From Flavihumibacter fluminis (lineage in GTDB: Bacteria; Bacteroidota; Bacteroidia; Chitinophagales; Chitinophagaceae), in assembly GCF_021491375.1 (NCBI RefSeq), contig NZ_JAKEVY010000003.1, positions 434,001 to 498,000 on the forward strand: a DNA stretch of 64,000 bases. Reading direction: 5' to 3'. Shown piece after piece: positions 1 through 6,223 of this stretch. A program made the position numbers and the translations under genes. Within the stretch, counting starts at the first letter, position 1; every line of letters starts with the position of its first letter. Below the pieces are notes generated by a model. The model saw nothing but the letters and a program-made list of their open reading frames with translations, did no database searches and was not told the origin of the DNA.

Positions 1-56
1 TTTTATTTCCTATGCTGTTGTTCATATGGTGTAGTATAACGTTAATGAATATGCGA

Positions 57-692
57 TTACTGAACTTTTCCGATGCCGAAGCTTACGCCAACATTGATTC
101 CGATATTTCTGTTTTTCTGATCAATGGAAGCTGCTTCCATTATGTCAGTTAAACCATGATAGTAATTCAGATCTACGTTTAGCCAGGTACGTTCAACCAA
201 TCGGTAATTAAAGCCTGCACTGGCAGCCACTCCCAGATCAACTGATTTTGCAAAATCGGAGGCTTTGGTTTCAACAGTTGTTTTAGTATCGCCTGCAATG
301 GTAGTTGCTTCGTTTTTACCTCCAATTAGAAAACCAACTGAAGGGCCCACTGTTAATTTTGGTCTGAATGCGTTTCCTCGTTCACCAAAAAAGTACATGA
401 GTTTTAGCGGAACACGTACATAGTCGAGTCGTGTTGTACTGGTAAGGTTGGATGTGGAAGTTTTTCCCCCTTCAATTGACCATTTAAGATCTGCGCCAAA
501 TCCCCAATTTGTTTCTGTACTGTATGTTAAACTAAGGCCCAGGTTACCAGCAGGCTGATAGCGGCTATTCGTTGAATTGGAGAGCCAGGTATGGCCAAAT
601 CCGGCAGTTCCGCCGAGGGATAAATTGTCTTGTGCTATTACGCTGCCACTGATGGTAAGCGCAGCAAGGGTAATGCGGATGCTTTTTTTCAT
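57..692 (-). CDS. outer-membrane beta-barrel protein (porin family)
   Basis: This 211-residue protein begins with a signal peptide (MKKSIRITLAALTISGSVIAQ) and continues as alternating polar/aromatic strands such as GLSLTYSTETNWGFGADLKW and YVRVPLKLMYFFG, ending in GINVGVSFGIGKVQ. This is the usual look of the small Bacteroidota outer-membrane beta-barrels of the PorT/OMP_b-brl type. Such proteins sit in the outer membrane and mostly have no assigned substrate. It appears to be a single gene; the region upstream of its start holds a repeat and terminators belonging to the leftward RNA genes. Family is fairly sure from pattern; specific function is unknown. Confidence 0.8.
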   Translation of the reverse strand: MKKSIRITLAALTISGSVIAQDNLSLGGTAGFGHTWLSNSTNSRYQPAGNLGLSLTYSTETNWGFGADLKWSIEGGKTSTSNLTSTTRLDYVRVPLKLMYFFGERGNAFRPKLTVGPSVGFLIGGKNEATTIAGDTKTTVETKASDFAKSVDLGVAASAGFNYRLVERTWLNVDLNYYHGLTDIMEAASIDQKNRNIGINVGVSFGIGKVQ

Positions 693-730
693 GTTCTGAA
701 GTTTTTCAGGGCATGAAAAAAATTATGCCA

Positions 731-783
731 GGGAGGAAGTGAGAAGTGAGACGTGAGAGGTGAGACGTCAGAAGTGAGAAATG
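731..783 (+). repeat. GTGAGACGTC-type dispersed repeat, copy a
   Basis: Tandem variants of GTGAGA[A/C]GTGAGA with the core GTGAGACGTCAGA. Related copies lie at 1921-1970 (inverted), 2440-2475, 6161-6190, 43297-43325, 43648-43740 and 45455-45512. This copy is the only one not next to the 3' end of a protein gene; it lies between the start of the beta-barrel gene and the terminators of the tRNA-like genes. Confidence 0.75.
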
Positions 784-812
784 AAAAAAGCCCCTCAGTG
801 AACGGAGGGGCT
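784..812 (-). terminator. rho-independent terminator (leftward)
   Basis: A perfect 8-bp stem, AGCCCCTC at 789-796 with GAGGGGCT at 805-812, is followed on the minus strand by six T. It would stop leftward transcripts arriving from the tRNA-like genes before they reach the beta-barrel gene. Confidence 0.75.
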
Positions 813-890
813 ACCTAACAGCTGTAAACACACACATGAGAAAAAACAGTGTGTACCAATGGCATGCAATCGAAACCGATGCGGCGGTAC

Positions 891-921
891 AAAAAAATCC
901 CGCGTTTAGGCCGGGATTTTT
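891..921 (-). terminator. terminator just after the tRNA-like genes (bidirectional shape)
   Basis: AAAAATCCCG and CGGGATTTTT form a 9-10 bp stem around a 9-base loop. On the minus strand it ends in a T run five bases beyond the 3' end of the first tRNA-like gene, so it is the natural end of that transcript. Confidence 0.8.
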
Positions 922-926
922 AAATG

Positions 927-1119
927 CTGTAGGGGGAGGAGTCGAACCTCCACGGGGCAGTTAGCCGTAGTACAATGCTTAGTGGTCAACCCTGGTCGGC
1001 TTTATTACAGTCCAGTTTGCACTGAACAGCAATACCAGTCGGCTCTATGCTACGTTTATCCTGTAATCCCCACCCTCGAGACGAGAGGGCATGTCTGCCA
1101 AAAATTTCATCACCCCACA
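927..1119 (-). tRNA. tRNA-like gene 1, with a 121-base variable region
   Basis: Read on the minus strand, this 193-base element folds as a cloverleaf. It has a 7-bp acceptor (TGTGGGG with CCCTACA, one G:U), TG at positions 8-9, a 3-bp D stem ATG/CAT with GG in the loop, an anticodon stem CCCTC/GAGGG around loop TCGTCTC, and a 5-bp T stem GGAGG/CCTCC with loop TTCGACT, then G73. CCA is not encoded. The region between the anticodon and T arms is 121 bases, far beyond ordinary class II tRNAs. It can form nested helices: GGGG/CCCC, CAG/CTG, CGTAG/CTACG, CTGGT/ACCAG, and a 7-bp hairpin capped by GCAA. By position the anticodon is GTC, but C33 and T37 are atypical. Whether it decodes or is a tRNA-shaped regulator or decoy is not known. 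Confidence 0.65.
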
Positions 1120-1143
1120 GTGTAAAGAGCAACTATTAAAAGT

Positions 1144-1263
1144 TGGCTGTAGGAGGAGGAGTCGAACCTCCACGGGGCAGTTAGCAAGTTTTCACTTCTT
1201 TGTCCTGTAATCCCCACCCCCGAGACAAGGGGGCATGTCTGCCGAAAATTTCATCATCCCACA
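1144..1263 (-). tRNA. tRNA-like gene 2, with a 45-base variable region and encoded CCA
   Basis: On the minus strand this 120-base element has the same cloverleaf as its neighbour: acceptor TGTGGGA/TCCTACA, D stem ATG/CAT, anticodon stem CCCCC/GGGGG with loop TTGTCTC, T stem GGAGG/CCTCC with loop TTCGACT, G73 and an encoded CCA. Two compensatory differences from copy 1 (A:T for G:C in the acceptor, C:G for T:A in the anticodon stem) support the fold. The variable region is 45 bases, with GGGG/CCCC and CAG/CTG helices and an AAGT/ACTT hairpin capped by GAAA. The D arm looks like tRNA-Leu, G73 fits Asp or Ser, and the anticodon position reads GTC, so identity is contradictory. It is probably co-transcribed with copy 1 from the promoter at 1289-1321. 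Confidence 0.7.
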
Positions 1264-1288
1264 GTATGTTCTAAGAACTTTGATAGTG

Positions 1289-1321
1289 CAAACATACAGC
1301 AAAAGGCCAATTCATTGCAAA
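1289..1321 (-). promoter_or_regulatory. promoter for the two tRNA-like genes
   Basis: On the minus strand, TTTG (1318-1321) is followed after 21 bases by TATGTTTG (1289-1296), an exact match to the Bacteroidota TAnnTTTG element. Transcription would begin near 1282, about 20 bases before tRNA-like gene 2. Confidence 0.7.
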
Positions 1322-1346
1322 TATTTCAAACAAAATTTAAAATATA

Positions 1347-1375
1347 TTGAAATCATTCAAATAATTGTATATTGC
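1347..1375 (+). promoter_or_regulatory. promoter and possible autoregulatory site of the Lrp/AsnC gene
   Basis: TTG (1347-1349), 18 bases, then TATATTGC (1368-1375) is a weak Bacteroidota promoter match. The inverted repeat TTGAA-ATCA-TTCAA (1347-1360) covers the upstream element, where an autorepressing Lrp-type protein could bind. Confidence 0.4.
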
Positions 1376-1405
1376 AATAGAATTTATCAAAAAATACTTT
1401 CTAAA

Positions 1406-1873
1406 ATGGCTGGAAAATTGAATTTAGACAAACTGGATTATCAGATTATCCAGGAGATGATGGAAAATGCCGAAACTTCCTATGCTGATTTGGGTAAAAA
1501 GTTATTCGTTTCCGGTGGAACCATACATGTCCGCATCAAAAAATTGCAGGAAATGGGCATTGTAAAAGGGAGCCGCCTGAATGTAGACCTGAAATTACTG
1601 GGGTACGATGTAATTGCCTTTATTGGTATTTACCTGGAAAAAAGTTCGCTGTATGACAATGTTGCGAAAGAGCTGAGCAAGATTCCAGAGATTGTACGGA
1701 TGAATTATACAACTGGTAACTATAGTATCCTCGCGGAGATCATTTGTAAGGATATCAACCATTTAAGAAATGTATTGCATGACCAGTTACAGAAAATAAA
1801 GGGAATTGAGCGAACCGAAACCTTTATTTCGCTGGATGAGAGTTTGAACAGGAATGTGGAAGTACGGATATGA
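1406..1873 (+). CDS. Lrp/AsnC family transcriptional regulator
   Basis: A 155-residue protein with an N-terminal winged helix-turn-helix (LDYQIIQEMMENAETSYADL, then GGTIHVRIKKLQEMGIVKG) and a C-terminal ligand-binding RAM domain (about residues 60-150, containing MNYTTGNYSILAEI). Lrp/AsnC proteins act as dimers or octamers and respond to amino acids or related small molecules. The reading frame is open from 1235, but that would overlap tRNA-like gene 2; the ATG at 1406 gives the usual family length and the MAGKLNLDKLD start, so I chose it. It is transcribed away from the tRNA-like genes. The target is unknown; a link to those RNA genes is only suggested by position. Confidence 0.9.
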   Translation: MAGKLNLDKLDYQIIQEMMENAETSYADLGKKLFVSGGTIHVRIKKLQEMGIVKGSRLNVDLKLLGYDVIAFIGIYLEKSSLYDNVAKELSKIPEIVRMNYTTGNYSILAEIICKDINHLRNVLHDQLQKIKGIERTETFISLDESLNRNVEVRI

Positions 1874-1970
1874 GCATGGAAGAGGGAGGAAAGGAAGAGG
1901 GAGGAAGGGATTGTGGAAGTTCTTCTCACGTCTCACATCTGACGTCTCACATTCTACGTTTCACATTTCT
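1873..1970. repeat. purine-rich repeat followed by an inverted GTGAGACGTC-type repeat, copy b
   Basis: Directly after the Lrp stop codon lies GGAAGAGGGAGGAAAGGAAG-type purine-rich DNA (1876-1920), then TCTCACGTCTCACATCTGAC and related units (1921-1970), the reverse complement of the dispersed repeat. The purine-rich part resembles those at 34366-34433 (other strand) and 43675-43740. Confidence 0.7.
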
Positions 1971-1978
1971 TGTGGTTC

Positions 1979-1998
1979 TAGGGCAGAAGCCCTATCTT
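1979..1998 (+). terminator. possible terminator of the Lrp gene
   Basis: TAGGGC-AGAA-GCCCTA is a perfect 6-bp stem with a tetraloop, followed by TCTTT. The T run is short, so strength is doubtful. Confidence 0.4.
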
Positions 1999-2026
1999 TA
2001 GACTAAACGTATAATTTACACATTAC

Positions 2027-2443
2027 ATGAAATCCGTTTTAGCCAGATTACTGCTTGCCTCTTTAACTGCTGCCATCCTGTTACCTGCTTGTAGTGGTGG
2101 TGGAGATGATCCGGAACCTGCAGAAGAAAACCTTGTAATAACCACTACTCCCGTTTTAAATGGTCAGCAGGAAGCAGTGGCTCCGGGACCCAATTTCCCA
2201 TTGACTGTAACGGTAACTTCCAAAATGCCTCCGCAGGGAGTGCGTATTGAAGTATCTGCACGCCCGGATGGAAGCGGCACGACGGCTTTCTTTACAGCTA
2301 ATCAGACTACTTCCAATGCTACTACCATTTTCACAATAACGAATACGCCTCAATTGACGGTTTCGCGGGTTACTGTAACTGTTACTTCTGTTTCAAAACC
2401 AAGTAATACCAAGACGGGTTTTTATCTGTATTCACGGAAGTGA
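2027..2443 (+). CDS. small secreted lipoprotein of unknown function
   Basis: A 138-residue protein with a lipoprotein signal peptide ending at the lipobox LLPACSGGGDD; the Cys is near residue 22. The mature part is rich in Thr, Val, Ser and Pro and looks like one all-beta domain (SKMPPQGVRIEVSARPDG, then LTVSRVTVTVTSVSKPSN), possibly an Ig-like or carbohydrate-binding fold, but no catalytic motif is visible. It should sit in the outer or inner membrane facing the periplasm or outside. The TGA stop codon forms part of a GTGAGACGTC-type repeat. I do not recognise a named family. Confidence 0.75.
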   Translation: MKSVLARLLLASLTAAILLPACSGGGDDPEPAEENLVITTTPVLNGQQEAVAPGPNFPLTVTVTSKMPPQGVRIEVSARPDGSGTTAFFTANQTTSNATTIFTITNTPQLTVSRVTVTVTSVSKPSNTKTGFYLYSRK

Positions 2444-2475
2444 GATGTGAGACGTCAGATGTGAGAAGTGAGAAG
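2440..2475 (+). repeat. GTGAGACGTC-type dispersed repeat, copy c
   Basis: AGTGAGATGTGAGACGTCAG and following units start within the lipoprotein stop codon (TGA at 2441-2443) and end just before the stop of the convergent ABC permease gene. Confidence 0.8.
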
Positions 2476-2478
2476 ATA

Positions 2479-3633
2479 TCAGGAGCGAACGTCGAGGGCG
2501 TCGCGAATGCCGTTGCCAATAAGATTAAAAGCGAGTACCAATAACATAATTGCAAAACCCGGTGCCAATGCAAGCATTGGGTTATTTGTTATAATAAAAT
2601 TATAGTTCTCCTTAATCATGGCCCCCCAACTGGGCTGAGGAGGCTGTACGCCCACGCCTAAAAAACTAAGCCCTGCTTCCACCACAATAGCAGATGCAAA
2701 ATTTGCTGCCGCCACCACCAATACAGGTCCCATTATGTTGGGAAGGATATGTTTTACAAGTATTCTGAAATCCCGGTATCCCAGTGCTCTGGCCGCCTCC
2801 ACATATTCCAGGTTTCGGGCTGCAATCAATTGCCCACGGACCAGCCTGGCCACATTCACCCACATGGTTAGTCCCACCGCTATAAACACCTGCCAGAACC
2901 CCTTACCCAATAGCAATGTTATCGCAAATACCAGTAGAAGCGTTGGAATGCTCCAGATCACATTTATCAGCCACATGATTACCTGGTCCGATTTGCCCCC
3001 ATAATATCCGGCAATACTTCCGAGCAAAAGCCCGATTGTGAGTGATAGTACCATTGCGATACCACCAACCAGTAAACTGATCCGGGTACCTATGATGAGC
3101 CGGCTCAGCATATCGCGGCCGAATTTATCTGTTCCCAAAAGAAACCGTTGCTCTTTAATATATCGGTCTGGGTTAACCGAAGTAATCGATTGCTGGTTGT
3201 TCAGTTTTTGATCGGAGCTTGTTGTCCGGTTGGAGGCAGCCTGGTCAGCGGAAAAAAGTGTCAGCGGAAAAGCTACTCTTTCGTACAAGTCTTCATCGAT
3301 GAATTGTTGCACAACAACTGAATCCTGGCCCCATTTATGACCACCAATCGGGATGAACGTGAAGCGATCGGGTTGTCCGTACAGGGTACGTTTCCACCAG
3401 GATACTTCAGGGGGTTGAGGAGATTTTGGGAGTAAGAGGAATTGCTGCCGGAAACCAGGAGGGCGACTTGCAATTTCAACGATCATGCGGTTGGCATCCG
3501 GGCTACTATCAGGGCTGATCCAATACCCGGATATTGCCAGCAATAATGCAAGGAAGGTAATCAAGCCTCCAATAATGGCGGAAGGTTGTCGTATTAACTT
3601 CAACCAGACAGAGGGCGATTGAACAGCTGACAT
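2479..3633 (-). CDS. ABC transporter permease, DppC/OppC (peptide/nickel) type
   Basis: A 384-residue inner-membrane permease. It has one N-terminal membrane helix (AIIGGLITFLALLLAISGYW), a periplasmic stretch of about 130 residues, and then the typical DppC core beginning LGTDKFGRDMLSRLIIGTR, with five more helices and the EAA loop around EYVEAARALGYRDFRILVKH that contacts the ATPase. The long insertion before the core is common in Bacteroidota members. An earlier in-frame start would run into the neighbouring glycosyltransferase gene, so the ATG at 3631-3633 (MSAVQSPS) is preferred. No partner permease, ATPase or binding protein is adjacent, so the other subunits must be elsewhere. The substrate is unknown; peptides are the default guess. 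Confidence 0.88.
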   Translation of the reverse strand: MSAVQSPSVWLKLIRQPSAIIGGLITFLALLLAISGYWISPDSSPDANRMIVEIASRPPGFRQQFLLLPKSPQPPEVSWWKRTLYGQPDRFTFIPIGGHKWGQDSVVVQQFIDEDLYERVAFPLTLFSADQAASNRTTSSDQKLNNQQSITSVNPDRYIKEQRFLLGTDKFGRDMLSRLIIGTRISLLVGGIAMVLSLTIGLLLGSIAGYYGGKSDQVIMWLINVIWSIPTLLLVFAITLLLGKGFWQVFIAVGLTMWVNVARLVRGQLIAARNLEYVEAARALGYRDFRILVKHILPNIMGPVLVVAAANFASAIVVEAGLSFLGVGVQPPQPSWGAMIKENYNFIITNNPMLALAPGFAIMLLVLAFNLIGNGIRDALDVRS

Positions 3634-3650
3634 GTGATAAAAATAAACAA

Positions 3651-4793
3651 TTAGCGCACTTGACGACCCTTCCATTGATAGGTTCCGAACTGTCCGAAGG
3701 TTCCTGCTGCTACCGTATAAATAATATGAAGGGGTTGATAAAAGGGAAAGAAAGTCACAAGGCGGGAGTAACCGAAAAATGCACCTACCCGAATCATAAA
3801 GGGCCACTCAATAAGGGTTTTAATCAGTATCGCAGGCAGCGCAATCCACCAGAGCTTTTGCATAAAGAAACCGGATATCAAAAGAATTAGTAAGAGCAGA
3901 TTTAGAAGGTAAACTAACAAAAGCACCCATTTTAGCTGGGATTCCTGATAGGTGCGGGCTTTACTCGCCCAGCGTATTCGTTGCTGAAGAAAGCTGGTGA
4001 TGTCGGGCATGGCAGTTGTTTCAACGATTGCCTTTTTACTTTTCAGGTAAGCGGATTTTCCTGGAAAGCGGGCGGCAATTTTTTGATGCAGCAGCATGTC
4101 ATCTCCGGAGGCAAGCTGGTCTATTCCTTCAAATCCGTTGACATCGAGAAAAGCAGCTTTCAGGTAAGAAAGATTGGCGCCATTGCTCATAGCATGAAAG
4201 CCTTTGGAAATGGAAGCACCGGTGATTCCCTGAAGACTGATAAAATCCAGGGCCTGAAAATGGGTAAGCCAGGAAGTACCGCGACGAATTTTTACCGGTC
4301 CGGATATAAAGCAGGCGCCTGTTTTCTGCTGGTAAAAAACATGTTGGAGGATCCAGTCGGGCGGCAGTATACAATCTGCATCCGTAGTCAGTATCAGCTC
4401 CCCGGATGCTTCGGCAATACCGGTTTCAAGTGCCTTTTTTTTATAGGAATTGAGTGGTAGTCCGGGTAGCTTATCTGCCAGCCGGATTAGTTTAATTCCC
4501 TGGTTCGCATATTCCCTCACAATCGCAGCGGTGTTGTCTTCGGAATGATCATCTATTACAATACATTCCCGCAATTCAAAAGGATAGCTTTGTTTCAGAT
4601 AAGATTCTAAACAGGCACGGATAGTAAAGGCTTCATTCCTTGCCGGAATCAAAACAGAGATTTTTAATGCAGGTGTAAAGTTTGACGGAATCTCATCCTG
4701 TATGGCTAGTGCCTTCCAGTTCCAATGGTAGAATGCAATAAGTGCGGCATATAAAACCAGCAGCAGTAATGTTATGAATACCAGAATGGTCAT
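3651..4793 (-). CDS. membrane-anchored family 2 glycosyltransferase
   Basis: A 380-residue protein with an N-terminal membrane helix, a GT-A glycosyltransferase domain, and two or three C-terminal helices. Visible motifs are SVLIPARNEA at the nucleotide-binding strand, VIDDHSEDNT, the metal-binding TDADC (DxD), and QQRIRW, the QxxRW motif of processive-type family 2 enzymes. It would transfer sugar from a nucleotide sugar to a lipid or glycan acceptor at the inner membrane. It lies 13 bases after an alpha/beta hydrolase gene on the same strand and 17 bases before the ABC permease, which suggests one operon. The acceptor is unknown. Confidence 0.88.
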   Translation of the reverse strand: MTILVFITLLLLVLYAALIAFYHWNWKALAIQDEIPSNFTPALKISVLIPARNEAFTIRACLESYLKQSYPFELRECIVIDDHSEDNTAAIVREYANQGIKLIRLADKLPGLPLNSYKKKALETGIAEASGELILTTDADCILPPDWILQHVFYQQKTGACFISGPVKIRRGTSWLTHFQALDFISLQGITGASISKGFHAMSNGANLSYLKAAFLDVNGFEGIDQLASGDDMLLHQKIAARFPGKSAYLKSKKAIVETTAMPDITSFLQQRIRWASKARTYQESQLKWVLLLVYLLNLLLLILLISGFFMQKLWWIALPAILIKTLIEWPFMIRVGAFFGYSRLVTFFPFYQPLHIIYTVAAGTFGQFGTYQWKGRQVR

Positions 4794-4805
4794 CAGGTGG
4801 AAGCA

Positions 4806-5627
4806 TCAGGAGCCCGGTTCGTGAATAGGCAGCCGGATTGCTGCGGCAATATTAGGCGTAATGGCCGGATCGAGCAAACGGTGCCCCGTATTTAGCAAGA
4901 TGGTGGTTGATAATGCAGCATTATTTTCCTGCATCCGCCGGCCATGGGAAGGTGGTATAATCCGGTCAAATTTTCCGAAGAATTGCCTTAGTGGAATTTG
5001 ATTTGCTATTAGTTGATCTTTTAATTCCGCCTGGTTTACTTTAAAGTTTTTGTAGAAGGTCCAGCGTTCATACAGATCTTTCCTGGCCTTTTCCTGCATC
5101 AGGAACTGAATAGAGAATTTGTAAATACCCGGATGCAGCAGTTTCAGTGACCTGACAATTTTCATGGCTTTCAGAAACCATTGAGGTTGTTGCATCGTAA
5201 ACTTAAAGAGGCGATTCCCCCAACCAGTTTGAGTGGCGATCCAATACCATGGGTTGCGATGAAAACCATCTGGTGCAAACAACCAAAGTTCTTCTATTGG
5301 CAACCTGGTGTTGGTAGCCAGGCAGCTGACCAAACGCCCTCCCATGGAATAGCCTGCGAGCACCACGGAATTAATCCCATGCTCCTGCATCAGCAATCGG
5401 ATTATTTCTTCCAGGTCTGCAGGCGCAAATGGGGTGTCGGCTTCCCAGACTGATTTCCCATGAAGTGGCAGATCGGGACAAATGAACGTATACTCCCTGC
5501 TCATTTCAGCAGCCAGGGGGTGAAAGGAAATTCCGCTTTCGCCATACCCATGAAGAGCAATAACCCAACGGGGACCGTTCCCGATCAGCTGATAGTGCAG
5601 GTATTGATTCCGGAAGGAAATCTTCAT
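4806..5627 (-). CDS. alpha/beta-hydrolase
   Basis: A 273-residue single-domain hydrolase without a signal peptide. The fold's landmarks are present: an oxyanion-hole strand ALHGYGESG near residue 25, the nucleophile elbow AGYSMGGR (Ser near residue 95), the acid in FGKFDRIIPP, and the His in LNTGHRLL near the C-terminus. It probably hydrolyses a small ester, thioester or amide in the cytoplasm. It appears to be the first gene of a leftward operon with the glycosyltransferase and ABC permease, and is divergent from the MarR gene. The substrate cannot be told from sequence. Confidence 0.85.
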   Translation of the reverse strand: MKISFRNQYLHYQLIGNGPRWVIALHGYGESGISFHPLAAEMSREYTFICPDLPLHGKSVWEADTPFAPADLEEIIRLLMQEHGINSVVLAGYSMGGRLVSCLATNTRLPIEELWLFAPDGFHRNPWYWIATQTGWGNRLFKFTMQQPQWFLKAMKIVRSLKLLHPGIYKFSIQFLMQEKARKDLYERWTFYKNFKVNQAELKDQLIANQIPLRQFFGKFDRIIPPSHGRRMQENNAALSTTILLNTGHRLLDPAITPNIAAAIRLPIHEPGS

Positions 5628-5672
5628 GTTGGAAAGCGGATTTTTTTTCCGTCCGAAATTAGCAGGAAAAGA

Positions 5673-5703
5673 TTGCAGGAGTCAATAAAATTTAGTACAT
5701 TCG
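5673..5703 (+). promoter_or_regulatory. promoter of the MarR gene
   Basis: TTG (5673-5675), 20 bases, TACATTCG (5696-5703) fits the Bacteroidota promoter with one change in TTTG. The start site would be near 5709, inside the palindrome that follows, leaving a leader of only about 15 bases. Confidence 0.6.
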
Positions 5704-5704
5704 A

Positions 5705-5724
5705 ATAGTTGTTTAACTAACTAT
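5705..5724. promoter_or_regulatory. candidate MarR operator touching its own start codon
   Basis: A perfect inverted repeat, ATAGTT-N8-AACTAT, ends on the base before the ATG of the MarR gene and covers the predicted start site. The size suits a MarR dimer and implies autorepression. Confidence 0.6.
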
Positions 5725-6165
5725 ATGCCAAACAACCAATTTAAGAAAGGAGAGTTATACAGTTTTATTACGGGTAAGGCATCGACAGCTATAGCGAGGC
5801 GGTTACAGAAAAAATTCAATTCGGCTCAACTGAACCTGACCATAGAGCAATGGAGTGTATTGTATCATTTATGGAAAGAGGATGGGATTAGTCAGCAGGA
5901 ATTATGTAATGCCACTTTCCGGGATAAACCCAGTATTACGCGGCTGGTGGACAATCTCGAAAAGTTGAAACTGGTAAAGCGGGTGGCATCGAAAGAAGAC
6001 CGCCGGATGAATATGATTTACCTGACGCCGGAAGCACGCAAGATGCAGGAAGCATCGATGGACTTGGCGGAAGAGACCTTGAATGAAGCGCTGACCGGTG
6101 TACCGGCTGATCAGGTGGAGATATGTAAAGCGGTGTTGCAGATTGTCTATGACAATTTGAAGTGA
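5725..6165 (+). CDS. MarR family transcriptional regulator
   Basis: A 146-residue winged-helix regulator. The DNA-binding part spans roughly residues 35-100: QWSVLYHLWKEDGISQQEL, the recognition helix in DKPSITRLVDNLEKLKLVKR, and the wing SKEDRRMNMIYLTPEARKM with the conserved D-x-R. MarR proteins are dimers that leave DNA when they bind a small phenolic, lipid-like or oxidising ligand. A palindrome directly before the start codon is a likely operator. The acyl-CoA dehydrogenase gene follows by 58 bases on the same strand, so control of fatty-acid or aromatic acyl-CoA breakdown is plausible, but this is inferred from context. Confidence 0.9.
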   Translation: MPNNQFKKGELYSFITGKASTAIARRLQKKFNSAQLNLTIEQWSVLYHLWKEDGISQQELCNATFRDKPSITRLVDNLEKLKLVKRVASKEDRRMNMIYLTPEARKMQEASMDLAEETLNEALTGVPADQVEICKAVLQIVYDNLK

Positions 6166-6190
6166 GACGTCAGACGTGAGATGTCAGAAG
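6161..6190 (+). repeat. GTGAGACGTC-type dispersed repeat, copy d
   Basis: AGTGAGACGTCAGACGTGAG and a partial second unit. The MarR stop codon (TGA at 6163-6165) is inside the first unit. Confidence 0.85.
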
Positions 6191-6223
6191 AAATTGATCC
6201 TTTAACTATTTAATCATATAACT

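Noticed and set aside
927-1264. 8-bp acceptor stems (as in tRNA-Sec or allo-tRNAs) for the tRNA-like genes
   Set aside because: An extra C:G pair can be drawn at the outer end, but the encoded CCA in copy 2 and the TG at positions 8-9 fit a 7-bp acceptor with G73. A selenocysteine tRNA is also ruled out by the lack of a TCA anticodon.
927-1264. tmRNA
   Set aside because: The tRNA part has a full anticodon arm and D stem, and the inserted variable region holds no tag-like reading frame ending in ALAA or similar.
1235-1405. N-terminal extension of the Lrp/AsnC reading frame
   Set aside because: It overlaps tRNA-like gene 2 and both promoters, and the added residues do not resemble the family; the ATG at 1406 gives normal length.
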